The notes: generated by a model not told the origin, from the sequence alone. A stretch of DNA of 64,000 nucleotides from Deuterostichococcus epilithicus (GCA_033439295.1 JAVTLE010000016.1:310001-374000); one strand, 5' to 3'; shown: positions 21,916-34,317, counted from the first letter of the stretch. Made by a program: numbers and translations.

Positions 21916-24623
21916 CTACGACGACCGGATGTTGAGCAGCTCCTTGGCCTCGGCCTGCTCCGCCAGCACCAACTCGCTGGCGTACTGCATCATCAGGTCC
22001 GCCTTCTTCTTGCTCAGCACCTGCGGAGGTCCAGGGTAGAGTACAAAAATCATTCGATAGCTACGATGGAAGCACATGGACGGCGTGACGTCACGGCCTT
22101 CCTGCAACGCGCACTAGCCAGCGGCCTCTCTCAAAGCCGCACGCCCCTCGGCACCCTGCTGTGACCCTCCTCCCGCGCCATGTGGTTCTGAGCAGCACAG
22201 TGTTCGTGTTGCCAAGTGGAACCGACACCCAAGCCACACTCACCCGGGCCTCGATCTCCTGCTGCTCCGGCAGCGGCACGTACGCCACGAATTCCTGCGC
22301 CGGCTGCTGGTCGGCCGCTGCACCCTCCATGCCGCCCGCGACGCCGGCGTACGCCTCGGCCCGCTCGGCGGCCTTAGAGTCCCACTCAGCTGCCGCCTGC
22401 AGGGGATGTGGAATTGCTGAGCAGGGGCCCTCCTATTCGAGATTAGCAGTCCAGCCGCAGGTGCTGCGGACCAAACACACCTAGGTGCGCAGTGCTGCCT
22501 CCGCAGGCCCTCCACGGCCGAAAGAAGCCATCCTCTGCATTGCTGCTCTGGAAAACGAAAGGGGTTTCCGGTCTACCGCACACGCACCTCTGCACGCATG
22601 GCAGCCTCCGCAGGCCCCTCCACGGTCGCCAAAATGCCGTCCTCCTCGTCCCGGAAGCCGTAGTAGTCGCCGTCGATGTACTTGTACATCTCGTGCCGCG
22701 TGCGCCGCACCTGCGGCGGGTGATCCAGACGTGTTCTTCCAGAAATCGGTGAGATGACCGCCAATCGGATGACACTCGCCAGGGCGTGAGAGCTCCCAGC
22801 CGGCTCGGGAGGTGTTGCGGCTCTGCCCCAGATGGCTGGCCAGGTGGATTCCCCGAGTTCGCCAGGCTTGTGCGCTAAACCTTGGGGCTGCGCCATCCAT
22901 GACGCAGCGCCAGGCTGCTGCCACCGGGTCAGCGCCGCATCCCTCGTGCCTTTGGGCACCTGGGGAGGGCTGCGCGGGTTGGCTGTGCGAGCATGCTGCG
23001 GGAGGGCTGGGTCCAGCAACTCTACCAGAAGATGTTATCGCACCTTGCGGGGCGCTTCCTTCTCAAACAGCTCCCTCACACCCGGCAGCTGCTTCGCCGC
23101 GCCAAAGTACCTGCGGCAAGGGGGAAGATCAGGCAGTCGACACCACCTAGCCGGGTGGAATGGAGGCTGGCAAATGCACCAAATGCCGCTGCTCATCGAG
23201 AACGGGGGCGCTGCAACCGTTGCCGGCCATGCGGTGGGGCACGGCTGCAGAGCAGCATCCACAGGCGGCTGTGCCTGCTGCCGCTGACACAGGATGCAGC
23301 AGCGGCGGCGTTGCCAGGGTCCGAAGCATTCCTGTCTTGGAGACAGGAGACGGAACCCGGCCGCACCTGTAGCCGGCGCCCCGCCCGGTGACGCCGTCTC
23401 GGATCTCCTTACCCTCGCTGTCTTGCACCTGCGCAGGCGGGCGAGGGGTCCGGGCGACAGGAGCGCACAGGCTCGCGAGCACCCGCAGGCTGCGTGCGCT
23501 GCCGCCGACCCCGCAGGCTGCGCCCGCTGCACGCAGTCCAACCCCCCCCCGGCGCCCCGCGCTCTCCCAGGCGGAGCAGCAAGTGCACCCACCACAGACC
23601 AAGCCAGAGCCTTCTGACAGTAAGAACGATGACTCTGATATCCTTGTGTGCAGGACCCTCACCTTGGGACCGGACTTGGCGTAGTCGGGGCCGCCGAGCT
23701 CCACGATGCGACGCTCCCAGTGACCCTTTTCCCGTATCAACTTGTTGATCTCGTCGTTCAGGTCCCGCAGCCTGCGCAGCCAGCGTGAGGCGCTCGATGC
23801 ATGGTGGAGTGAGACAGCAGGCAGTGCACAGGTGTTGGGCAGCCCGCAGGTCCGTCACGGCAGGAGCATGGCGGCAGGCGCCCAGCGTCGGACTTGCCCT
23901 GCTGTCGTCGCATTTTGGGCAGACAGCGGTCCGCGAGCAGCGTGCCCGCCCTTGCTCTTCCCAGCCGCCGGCAAGGATTTCGTGGTCTCATCGCCATGAG
24001 GTTTGCAGGTTTCACTCACTTGTGTTCGCCAAGGCCAGCATTCTGGATCTCCATGACGCGGCGCCCAATGTCGCGGATGACCTGCTGCCGCCACTTGTCC
24101 GCCTCCAGAAGGTCGTGGCACTCCGTCGCCAGGTACGGCCGTTTTGCTTTCGGCCCCCGTTCCTCATCTGCGGAGAGCGATGCGGCAGGGGATCTGAAAC
24201 AGGGAAAGGCGTCATCAGAGGGTCCTGGGCATTGCAGCGCGCCTCCCCGCCGCTGCTTCTTGCTGGCCTTGCCCTGACGCCACGCCGGCTGCAGAGCTGC
24301 TTGGCGCGGTAGGTCTCGGGCACTTGCTAAGAGATGGAACTGGAGAAAAATTCACGCCGGAACACGACCGGTCGCACTGCATGAAGCATCCGTCGCATGC
24401 ACCTCCACCTCGCTGGAGCCGCCCAATTTACTGGCTGATGCTTCACGTGGCATGAAGCCCCACTCTGCCGATGCTGTGAGCGCATGCGGGCCTGCTTCGT
24501 CAGCGCGAGCGGCTTGATTGGCTGTAGGACTGCGTGCGTCGTGCGAGTGGACAAGGGCGGACCTTGTTTTGCTTGCAGCATGCGATTAAGCATGGACTGC
24601 GCCTTCTCCTCATTACGGGCCAT
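21916..24623 (-). CDS. ISY1: Pre-mRNA splicing factor ISY1
   Basis: Component of the NineTeen/Prp19 complex in the spliceosome catalytic core, acting around the first transesterification step. Eight exons close in phase to 275 aa: 24563-24623, 24020-24167, 23663-23771, 23367-23428, 23044-23110, 22588-22710, 22244-22396, 21916-22020 (stop TAG). The start MARNEEKAQSMLNRMLQAKQ is the family's N-terminus. It is followed by KRPYLATECHDLLEADKWRQ, IGRRVMEIQNAGLGEHKLRD, LNDEINKLIREKGHWERRIV, ELGGPDYAKSGPK, YFGAAKQLPGVRELFEKE and RRTRHEMYKYIDGDYYGFRD, then an acidic region with PLPEQQEIEAR and the C-terminal coil SKKKADLMMQYASELVLAEQ. Length matches ISY1 from other eukaryotes (about 260-300). No key region is missing. 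The intron after exon 6 carries a decayed copy of that exon's 3' end. Confidence 0.97.
22497..22545 (-). repeat. Echo of the 3' end of ISY1 exon 22588-22710
   Basis: Downstream (intronic) copy about 110 bp after the matching part of the exon. GTGGAGGG-CCTGCGGAGGC in the copy aligns with GTGGAGGGGCCTGCGGAGGC in the exon, with recognisable flanking similarity (GAGGATGGC against GAGGACGGC). Unlike the others it lies after its source exon. Confidence 0.65.
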
Positions 24624-25405
24624 CTTGGCGGGCGGGTGGACCGCGCTGCGGCCGGTGTCTGGCCCTTCCTCAGCAGCGGTCTACCACGTCCGCCGCTGTG
24701 GATGCCGGTCTCAGATGGCCACTGTCAGCTGGCCGGCACACGTCAAAGCTCCTCAGCACAGATAGCAGGAGGTCCGCTGCTGGCCACTGTTTGCAGTCCG
24801 TGAAGTGTCCGCGGAGTGCAGCAGAAGGAGGACCTGCTCAAGCCCGGAGTTCTGCAGACGAGTTGTGCACCGACTCAAGCCGTAAGAGGATTGCAAACGC
24901 ACCGCCGGAGAGAGTGCAGAACTGCAGCAAGGAAAGCTTTTGCGAGAGGAGACGGAGACGGTTGTGGACCTGAGTTTAGCGTAGTGGTGCAAGTGGTGGT
25001 TCCGTTGCAACCAGCAAACCCTGATGTCGCTGTCAGTACTTTGCACACTGTCCTTCGCTTGATGCAGTCGCACTGTGCACTGCTGTGCAGCGGATCAGAT
25101 TCACTCGCTCGCACCAGTCATGCTGCAATTCCGTTTGTCGGTGATTCCATGGCAGAGCGTCTCGCTGATGCTCGCTGTTTCACATTCAGGCCTCAGATGC
25201 AACTTTCCCAACTTTCCGACACCTACCGGAAGCCGAGCTGATCTAGCTCGTTGCTGAACTCCGCTTTCAGCTGGAGCGACCTCGATCAGAAGCCTGTGGC
25301 GACAGGCGCTGAGACCTAGCTGTATCGCGGTCAGCGGCAAAGGCGCCGGGAAACACGAAAGGTGGTCAACTGGACACTCTGCGGGCGCTCTGCACCCTCT
25401 TCCCT
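24624..25405. promoter_or_regulatory. Divergent intergenic region, ISY1 / coiled-coil gene
   Basis: About 780 bp between two divergent starts, presumed to hold both promoters. No motif I can defend. Confidence 0.35.
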
Positions 25406-28299
25406 ATGGCGCCGAGCGAGGGCCATGCAGCGACAACTCCGCCAAACAACGGCGGCTTCACCTTCGGGCGGTCCAGCCAGTGGAGCGGCAGCCCCTTCGG
25501 CAACGAGGACGCGCCACTGTCCTCATTCGTGGCGCCTGGCGGCTTCATGACCAACGACAGCGCCTCCTCACTGTCCGGCCATCGGCGCGAGCAGCCGCGG
25601 CAGCCGCAGCGCGACGCCAGCGTCGGTGCGCCGTGGCGTCGTTCGCTTGCGATGACAGCTTGCGACAGCCGCCGGAATTGCGCACATGGTTGACGCTGCA
25701 TGACATGCTTTGCTATGGCAATACGTGCACCTGAAATGATGATTATCACACTCAGAACCTTCGTGATGCTGAGATCTGATGGTCCTCTGGATCTGTAATG
25801 CACAGGAAGCAGCGGGCGCAGCAGCGCCCAACCTTCCGCGCCCTCGCTGCCGCCGTCCCCGCCGCGCCGAGCCGCCGGAGCGCAGGCGAGGCCGGCCGCA
25901 ACAGCGCAGGCTTCTCAGCGGCGCCAGTCGGCCAGCAGCAGCGCCGGCGCCAGCAGCGCCGGTGCCGGCCACGCCGCCGATGCGAACGGTGCAGCTGAGG
26001 ACGGACCGCTGCCACCGCCGGGCAGCTGGGCGGCCAGTGCGACAGCGCCGCAGGACGTGCCGCCAGAGGTGGTGAGTCTCGTCCCCGCTTCATACGTTTG
26101 GGCGGCAGTGCTGCGTACCAGGTCCCAGCAGCACAGCCGAATCTTGGTGTCGCCCACCGTCCGGTCGCCCAGCCGCAGATGACGCGGTGTTCGACCGCCT
26201 CATGATGGCAGGACGCCATGTCGTTCGCCGCCGGCGAGCGAGCGGCGCTGCTGCGCGCCTTCCGCGAGGCGCTGCCCGGGCAGCAGGCGCTGGGGGAGCT
26301 GCGGGCGGCGACGCAGCAGGCGCAAGGGCAGCTGGGCGAGGAGGCCGGGCGCGTGCGGGCGGTGCAATCCGATGTGGCCCAGCTGCGGGCGGCCGTCCAG
26401 GTGATGGGGGTTCCTCCTGTGCAACCCCAGCCGCAAGCAGCTTCCAGAGGAGCAGCGGCGAGACCTCGACCCCAGAAGCCTTAAACCAAACAAAAACCTC
26501 GGACGTCGCCTTGAACCTGGTCGTGCATGCTGGCTGTGTTCACTGAGGCGATTCACTGATACTCAAGGCCCCGAACCATGGGCATGCCGCAGTGAGGCCG
26601 CGGCAAGCGCGTAAGGGAGCCAGACCCGAGCCAAACCCGGGCCAGAGCCACGTGTGACATGCGCACGGTTTTTGGTGACGCGGCACCTTGACAAGGCTCT
26701 GCCGCATTTCGCTGCAGGGTGTCACGGAGCGGGTGCAGGCGCTGGAGACGGGGCGGCTGCCGCGGCTGGAGGCGCGACTTGAGGCTGTCGCCGCCGCCGG
26801 GCCCTCCCAGGTGCCAGCAGGCGCACTGCACGCAACCCTTTCGGCCTGCACTCTCATGTCCTTGCACGAGCCGCACCTTGAGCGCCAGACCAGGCCACCT
26901 GTCAGGCACGCGCGGCAGACATCCTCACACTAAGGATGCAACCTTGGGCATCGCTGATGCCAAGCTGGACCGGCGTGGCCAAGGTCGACAGCGAGCAGGG
27001 CCAACGAGTGCCGCATGTAGACGCGCCGACGCCTGCGGCAGTGTTATGGACCGCCCTGCAAACCCGCTGCGTTCCTGCCGCCGCTGCCGGGCGTCACTTG
27101 TCAGATGCCTCGTAGCGCCCGCCGATGAGATCAAGATGCGCTGCAGGAGTTCTGCCAGACGCTGGCGGCGCTGCGCGAGGTGCTACAGGGCCTTGCGGAG
27201 CGGGTGCCAGCGCCGCACCCGGGCAGCGTGTTCGGCGCGCCGGCGCCCGCCAACGTGTCCCGCGCCGTTGGCGGCTACGCGGCGGCGCTCGCCCGCGGGC
27301 TGTGGGCCGCTGGCTGCGGCGCCGCCGCCCAGGCAGACGCCGCGGCGCTGGCGCTGGCGCGCAAGCTGCTGCTGGACGGGACACCACGGCCCGCCGCTGC
27401 TTCACAGGTGCAACCCCGGGGGCTTCAGGAGGCGCCCATGCTTCACAAGGTTGTCAGTTGCAGCTCCAATTTTGTCACCTCCGTGCTTCAGCCCAGAGGC
27501 ACCATCCCCAGATTGCCTGCTGGAGCGAAAGCTTGTCTACAACTCGCTACGACTCGAACAAGATAGGTGACGCACTCGCCCCGCAAGTGCAGGCGAAGCC
27601 GGGGGCGGAGGCCGTGGCTGATCAGGCGCGCGCAGTGTTGGGAGCCGCGCTGATGGTGGCGGCAGTGGAGGCGGCCACGGCGGTGCAGCGGCGGGCCGCC
27701 GCCCTGGCGCCGCGAGCCGTCAATCACGTGCGCAGCAGGCCCTTCAGCAAACAACCCCTGCCGATGCCGATTTGCTGTCGCAGCAAAAACTCCCAGCAGC
27801 TGCACCCGCATGAAGGCAGAGCGCTCAGCCATGTCACCAGCAGCCGGGCACGGTTCAAACCGCTACTGCGCTGTTGGCCGTCGTCCGATGTTGGATCGCT
27901 TGACCCTTCTCAGGCCTGTGCCTCGGGTGTCTGCAGGCGGCGGCGCCGCTGCAGGCGGGGCTTCGCGTCGCGCGCGTCGCCGTGTGGGTCGCGGCGCTAG
28001 CGCTGTCTGCGGCACGGGTGCGGGCGGCCTGCCTCGCCGCCGCGGACGCGATCGTGTCCGCCGCTCGGCGGCTGGGGGACGCCCACGCCTTGCGAAAGGC
28101 CGGCCGGCAGAGTGCGGCGGCGGCGCTGCTGATGGTGCCGCCGGGAGGCGGTGAGCTGAACCCGGAGGAGGCGGCAGCAGCTGGCGCGGCGGGAGCAGCG
28201 GCGGATGGCAGGCCGGCCGGCGAGCCGGGCCTCGAGGAGGCCGTGTATGATCTGAGCGATGGCGTTGCCAGCCGTGCTGATATGCCGCCAGGCACGTGA
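25406..28299 (+). CDS. Ala-rich coiled-coil protein, function unknown
   Basis: Seven exons close in phase to 508 aa: 25406-25625, 25806-26071, 26212-26400, 26718-26810, 27147-27407, 27593-27727, 27937-28299 (TGA). The N-terminus has FTFG and SPFG patches (NNGGFTFGRSSQWSGSPFGN) in a Ser/Gly/Pro context, then a low-complexity Ala/Ser/Gln/Pro stretch. From exon 3 the protein is predicted helical with heptad-like spacing (ERAALLRAFREALPGQQALG, LRAATQQAQGQLGEEAGRVR, VTERVQALETGRLPRLEARL). The C-terminal 120 aa are Ala-rich and helical, ending in an acidic tail (LEEAVYDLSDGVASRADMPP). I do not recognise the family. The FG-like N-terminus plus coiled coil recalls nucleoporins or adaptor proteins, but that is weak. 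Confidence 0.65.
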
Positions 28300-29615
28300 C
28301 GCAGTGCGCTGCTGCTGCAGCTGCAGCGCCCGCGCTGAGAGCATCGTGGAGGATTGTACGGACTGCCCATTCCAGCGGCATGGACAAGTCGTCGCACTGC
28401 TGTAGAGCGTCTCATGTGCGCGCTTTTGTATATCCATGATTGGCTTCGTGTCCAGCGATTCTTGTTAGGCAGCAGATGTGTATTTCAGGAGTGATGGAGA
28501 TGTACAGGTACAAATAGGGTACAGATTCTTTCAGCATCCTTCAGCGGCAACTAGCGGCAGGGGTGCGCAGGGCTGCAAATGCATCCTGTGGGTTCAGAGG
28601 TCGCTTGCTGTTGGGAGCTAGGGTTTCTTTGGCGCGTGAGCTGGCGATAGCGATTCAGTTTGCTGAGGGAACTGCTTCGTTGTAAAGCTGTGCTGCAATT
28701 CCATGTGCATGCCCACCGCCGCCGAGCAAACAGCTCGTTTCAAAAGGTGCATTTCCCTCATCATCATATTATACTGTGCACCGCGCATCATCTTTGATTC
28801 ACTCGCAAGAGCTTGACAAGACACACGCAGCCGGCGATAGAAGCTGCACAAGTTGAGCATGGTGTCGAACCATTGATTTGGCCGCGACGGAACGCGAGCA
28901 GCATCGTTTGGACTGGAGCGATCGACACGCGATCAGAAACAACCGTTCAAATCGCCCTCGCACGGCCATCGCCGCTGATCACAACGACCAACCCAAACAA
29001 GGTGTCACAGATCAACTGCAGATCTGCACGTAAAGTACCACTCGCAGACATGCTTTTCAGATTGCCCTTCGCAGATCAAGGACCCTTTTGAAGTATTCTG
29101 GCAGGCTAGACACATTCGTGCAGTTCCGCAGGGTTGTGCTCATGCTGAGGCGGCCCACCACTGGCGGCGCAAGGACGTGGGAGCTGCAGCACCTGGGCAG
29201 GCATTTCTTCAGCGATCCTCAGCGGACGGGGTCGCCAGCGTCGGACTAGTGACGGCTCTGGGTCCTTGTCCGATTGGCCGAAGGCGAAAGGCCTAACGCG
29301 GCCGCTGCGGCAGCATGCCACCGGCGGCCGCCTTCGGGCCGGCAACGCCACGACTATCAGCCCCTCAGCAGGTGAGCATCCATCCGCATCGCGGGTGCAC
29401 CTGATGCATGCCGTATCGACGAATGACCTACAAGATGCGCAACATCGCCAGTGCAACCCGGCGCACGTCTGCGGCTGGCGTGCCAAATTGAGGTGCCAAT
29501 ACGGGGACAGGACTCCTAGCCCTCAGTTGCATCGCGTCACAGCTGCCCCGGGGCTCTGTCCCCAAACCGTCTCCCGATCAGGCCGCCCAGAAAGTCATAC
29601 CCAGGAAGGCTGCTC
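28300..29615. other. Intergenic region
   Basis: About 1.3 kb between the coiled-coil gene and the glycosyltransferase, both on plus. It holds the 3' UTR of the first and the promoter of the second. Lower GC than the genes around 28440-28560 and 28730-29100. No gene, RNA or repeat recognised. Confidence 0.35.
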
Positions 29616-32426
29616 ATGCAGGCGCGTCGGCGGCAGCGCGTCATCCGCACTGCACTGGGTGCGGTGGCCGCCCTGGTGGTGCTGCATTACATAACCGTCC
29701 AGGCGCAGCTGCGCACCTGCCACAGAGACGCAGAGGCCACGGCGGCGGCAGCGGCACGGCAGCCCGCCGGCCTGGACTCGGCACAGCAGCCTTCCGCTGG
29801 CGGCGGCGGCAGCGGCGGTGGAGATGCGGCGGCCGGCGGCAAGGGGCGGCAGCGGCACATCCCGCGCATCCTGCACCAGAGCTGGAAGGACGCCAACGTG
29901 CCGGCGCGCTTTCACAAGTGGCAGGTGTGGTGCATGCCTGATCCGCCTTGACGCGGCATGTGGAGGATGGCTGTTCTCTGGCCTGGGCCCACCATGTGGG
30001 TACGACCTCGGTAATGTAGTGCGCGCATGAGCTGCAGCTGGCGTCGCTTTTGGCACGACCCAGCAGGATGCAGCCGTAGCTGCCTGTGGCGACTCGACAA
30101 GGCAGGGTCCCTGTGAGGCTGAGGTGTCAGCGTCGCCTCGTCGCGTGCAGGCCAGCTGGCGGAAGCTGCACCCCGAATGGGAATTCCGGTTGTGGACCGA
30201 CGCGGATAACAGGTCAGCAAAGCTGCTCTGCCGATGGAGCTCTCGTGTGCATCTATGACGCAGCATTACGATTCGCACAGCTTTGCGACGGCATGGCTGA
30301 GCGATTCCACCTCGTGCTCCCTTGAACCCCCGCCAGCGCGTGGCACTCCGCTCAAGTACCTTTTCCAGCAGCTGCCTCCAGCTGCGCGGCACAAACACCC
30401 ACAACTCGCCATGATGGAACTCACCTGCTGTCCCTGGATGCCACAGGCGGCTGCTGGAGGAGCACTACCCCTGGTTCCTGCGCACCTACGACGCGCTGCC
30501 AAGCCCCATAATGCGCGCCGACGCCATCCGGCCCTTCTACATGCACCGCCACGGTGTGTCCCCATGCCGTCGCGTTGCCTCACCGCTCCCAGGCTGTTGT
30601 TCAGGATGGTGTTCAGGTCTGCACCCGTCACTGAAGGCTGTGCAAATGGTTGCAGTTGAGCAAGCGCAGCTGTCGAGGTGTCGGGATTCAGCAGCCCACA
30701 GGTCAAGCGCTGCCGTATGGTCTTGATCGATGATTTTGCACGGTTTTTGATTATGATCGGCCTGCTGTGTACGTGGACTGGGCGTGGAGGCGGTCAAGCT
30801 CATAGGGCCACTGCTGCAGGAGGGGGATGGAGGTTTGTGCAAACGCTGTGTCATTCTCCCTTCAGGCTGTGTGCATGCAGATCTCGACATATGAGGCAGT
30901 CAAGGATGGGCACGTTCCTACGGGGCGGCCAGCCGGTACTGTACATCCCAACTCTGTCGTGCCCTCCTGCCGCAGACGGCACATTTGCGAACGCGGACGT
31001 TGGGGCGGTCAAGCCCATGGGGCCGCTGCTGCAGGGTCGGGCATGGAAACCGTTCACGGCCATTTGTGGCCTCTCGCCGCAGGCGGCGTGTATGCGGATC
31101 TGGACGTTGAGGCGATCAAGCCCATGGGGCCGCTGCTGCAGGGGGACCAGCCGGTGCTGGCCTACATGAGCGAGACCTGGTGGCTGCGGCACAACATTCC
31201 CAATGCCTGGATGGCGTCGCCGCCGGGCCACCCCTTCTGGTCGGTGAGCCCCCTGTGTCAGGAGGGGCGACATGTAATGGCATGGTGACGAGGCCCCCGC
31301 GAGAGGCTGCCCGCCAAGGCCAAGTAACGCCGGCAACGGCGCGGCGTGCCGTCCAAGAGCTGCACGACGACAGTGGGGCCGCCCCTGCTTCAGCTCGGCC
31401 AGTTGCTCGCGGCTAGCCGCTTCATTCAAGCAGCCAGCGATGAACAGTTGGAACCTATGGAGCGATGCTGGGCGCTCATTTCCCATTCCCCCAAAACATG
31501 CGCCTGTTACGGCGCTGCTAAGTGCAGTCAACTGAGCGCACATTCAAATGTCCCAAGTTTCGACCTGATCCACATGCTGCCCGGCACAGTTCTGCTGGGC
31601 GCACACGATGCTGGAGTTCCGCCCTGGGGAGGTGGACTATGTGAATGAGGGCGCCACCTCGGTGGAGCTGGTCACCGGTCCGCGCGCACTGCTGGGCAGC
31701 CTGGAAACATACAACGCGGCGACCGGGCGCAACGTGACGGTGCTGCCGCCGGGCCAGGTCTTTGCCTACGACTGGCACCGGGTGCGGCGGCCTGCGCCTT
31801 GGCATGCCGGCCACACCACTGAACCCTCCGACCTTGAGTTGTTCGTCCCCTTTGCGGCGGCAGGGCGTCGGCCCTCTGCCTCGGCTGCTGCCTGGAGCGC
31901 GTCCGAACTGGGCCACACCCTGAAAATGTCTCGGCTGAAATCGTTCTCGTCAGAACGGCGTGCCAGACGGGGCCTGACTGATGATTCGATCAGATTCTGA
32001 CGCCCTGATGTCCACACGGCTTCGACAGATTATTTGGTGCCGGACGCCGGAGTGCGTGGAGCGTTCGCACATCTGCAGCGCCAACGACCCGGCCTTCGAC
32101 CCAGCCGCCTGCAAGGTGCCAAGAGTATAGGCAATTGCTCGAAGCGTACAGCAAGAAGCGTACTTTCCAGCATGTCAGTCCGGCACCCGATGTAGTGATG
32201 CTGAGTGTGTGTCATTGACGCATGTTCGAAGAATATCACATGCTCCGAGACGCATGTGTTCAGCACACCAAGATGGACTGGCCACCCAGTATCATGTGTG
32301 GTGCTGCTGCAGGCGCATTACCCAGAGGCATATGCCATCACATATTGGGCGCATACATGGGGCCCAAACTCGACCGAGAATGCGGTTGCAGCAGCAGGCG
32401 CGGGCGCTGATGCCGCAAGGCGGTAG
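29616..32426 (+). CDS. GT32/OCH1-like glycosyltransferase (DXD type), type II membrane protein
   Basis: Golgi-type glycosyltransferase of the alpha-1,6-mannosyltransferase/GT32 group. Seven exons close in phase to 343 aa: 29616-29924, 30151-30212, 30447-30553, 31083-31243, 31590-31781, 32029-32115, 32313-32426 (TAG). The N-terminus has a short basic tail and signal anchor (RRRQRVIRTALGAVAALVVL), then a Gly/Ala-rich stem. The catalytic domain starts with HIPRILHQSWKDANVP and LHPEWEFRLWTDADN, then ALPSPIMRADAIRPFYMHRH and the nucleotide-sugar DXD motif in GGVYADLDVEAIKPMGPLL. It ends with the family-typical HYPEAYAITYWAHTW. The donor sugar and acceptor cannot be told from sequence. The intron before the DXD exon contains three decayed copies of that exon's start. 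Confidence 0.9.
30740..31160 (+). repeat. Four-unit tandem array (about 107 bp) of intron tail plus DXD exon head
   Basis: The exon word GAGGCGATCAAG at 31109 recurs as GAGGCGGTCAAG at 30787, GAGGCAGTCAAG at 30893 and GGGGCGGTCAAG at 31002, giving spacings of 106, 109 and 107. Each unit comprises roughly 45-50 bp of intron tail with an acceptor-like AG and about 60 bp of exon head (CCCATGGGGCCGCTGCTGCA in the two downstream units). Only the last unit is the real exon. Confidence 0.85.
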
Positions 32427-34317
32427 CGGACTCATTATGACGGACGCCCTCTTGACTCCAGCTTCGCGAAGGTGTCGTGTGATCCCTGCAAGAGTTGCAC
32501 GTTGACAAGACACGCCTCAGCTGTCCTTAGATTGTATGCACGGACCTTGGAAAAGGTGCCTTCTGTTCGGACTGACAGCTTCTACCTGGAGATTGGGTGT
32601 GAATCCTTTTCCTTCTCAAGCATGAAACACAGCGCATGCATCATCAACGGCTGCCTTGCCTCCGTGGCAGGCAGCGGGCGCAAATGGAGCACGCTGCCCA
32701 ATGTGCCAACATAGATGCGGCAGCGGCGGCATGCGGGCATACAGGATTCTCGCCATGGATTGGAGAGGCATTCATCGACTAGGATTTGTTGACAGCATGT
32801 TCGCTTGAGCGAAGCTGCTGGCGAAATGCAAGACCTGCCGTTTCCAGTCATGAAACTCGGGTGAAGTAACGTGCAGCCGTCCGCATGGCCGCCACCTCCG
32901 TCGCCTCATGGCGGGCTGTTTTCTGGCGGCGGCGGCCTGACGACTGCTCGGCATGGTCCGCATGGCGCAGGTGAAGTTGTTTGGCCCCTGAGCTTCGAAA
33001 GGCTCGGCAGAGGATGCAGCAACTTTAAGGGGGCCGTTAGGTGCATAGCATACTGCCCTGCTGAAGTCAGTTCGCTGTGTGCCCCGCCTGTTGACAGTGC
33101 CCTCCTGCAGCCAGGGTTGCACCGCACGGCGCACGCGTGCGCACGCGCACGCGTTCCGCACGCGTGCGCACGGCCGCACGGCGGTGAGCACTGCCGTGCG
33201 CACGTTGTCAGACGCTGTCAGACAGTGATGTTATCCAGCTAGACAACAGCTGCCGGCATGCTACTGCGGCTGCAAATGAGACGCAACTGCACATCAAGAC
33301 CGTTTGACATGTTGCATACATCATCTCAACGCATAAAATATATGTGCAGTGAGGTTGTATGCATTGTTCAGCCTGTTATGGCCCAGCGCAGCCTGTTTCT
33401 TCATTCCCCTGGGGGATTAACATAAGCAGCCGTGCGAAAGTGCCGTTCCCTGCCGTGTGACGTGCGCACGCGGTGCGCACGCGTGCGCACGGCCGCACGT
33501 CAGTGTAAAGTGACGTGCGGTGCAACCCTGCCTGCAGCTGCCGCCCTTCGCGCACTTGGCGCCTCTCCGGTCAGCCCAGCCCCTCAAGTCAGGTGCTTTT
33601 TCGCGACTGTGCACACGCTTGACCGACCCCGCCTGAGTGCATTCCACCCGCTCGCACTTTGGTTCTCGTTTCCTTAGTTGCGGGGACAGTAGCAGAGGAT
33701 GCAGCAACTCTGCACCGCCGGAAATTCTGTGAAGAGAGCAAGGGGACGTAAGCAGCGAGCGGGAAGCGCTCACGAAGGGTCTCCCTTGCTCTCTCGCTTG
33801 CTCTGTCCTATGAGCACTTGCAACCAACAGTCAGTTGCGGCGACGGTACTGCTCCTGTTGCTACGGCAAGGTGGTCCCGAGGCTGACCATCCTAACGATC
33901 CGCGACCAGCCAAATAGCTAATCGACCTGCATTCTCTTACATATTTCGCATATTTCGCAGGTAAGTCTGATGCCCGTGAAAGCTTCTTCATACATGCTCA
34001 TGGTTGCAGCAGCCTCACCTCATCAGAACTTTGCACATCATTGATCTCAGCGCAACGATAACCTTCAGCCACCCGTACTTCTGCTGTGCGAGTTCGCAGG
34101 CCGGGCGTTGAAGGAAAAGGCGCAGCGTTCTCGTACTGGACCACGCCGGGTACCTCGCACCTCGCAGCTGCGACCGCTACTGGCACACCGCCTGACAGCG
34201 CGCTGCATTCAAGGAGCTTGCGCTGCCGTTCCGGCATCAGAGGCTCCACGGCGGACGCAAGAGAGTTCCTGCTGCGCCTCGTGATCAGCAGAAGCGGCGA
34301 AGGCCGGTGCAGCAGCG
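32427..34317. other. Intergenic region with a miniature transposon
   Basis: About 1.9 kb between the glycosyltransferase and ENY2. It contains the 419-bp inverted-repeat element at 33112-33530. The 14-mer AGGATGCAGCAACT occurs on both sides of it, at about 33013 and 33697. No protein-coding signal recognised. Confidence 0.4.
33112..33530. mobile_element. hAT-type miniature inverted-repeat element (419 bp)
   Basis: The ends are perfect inverted repeats: CAGGGTTGCACCGCACG at the left and its reverse complement, CGTGCGGTGCAACCCTG, at the right. It is flanked by an exact 8-bp direct repeat CCTGCAGC (33104-33111 and 33531-33538), the target-duplication size of hAT transposons. The subterminal parts hold clustered GTGCGCACGCG words in both orientations. 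No transposase coding capacity, so non-autonomous. Confidence 0.9.

Noticed and set aside
27845-27865. GGTTCAAACC, resembling a tRNA B box
   Set aside because: No matching A box or foldable acceptor stem at the right distance; falls in an intron of the coiled-coil gene.
30740-31160. CRISPR-like spacing of about 107 bp repeats
   Set aside because: Eukaryotic intron context; units are degenerate copies of an exon head, not short palindromic repeats with spacers.
29616-32426. Treating each GT32 echo as an extra coding exon
   Set aside because: The units are offset by 106-109 bp, not multiples of three, and the DXD codons are damaged in the upstream copies.
33013-33710. AGGATGCAGCAACT direct repeats as the transposon boundary
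   Set aside because: They lie about 100-165 bp outside the element; the 8-bp duplication directly abutting the inverted repeats is the better boundary.
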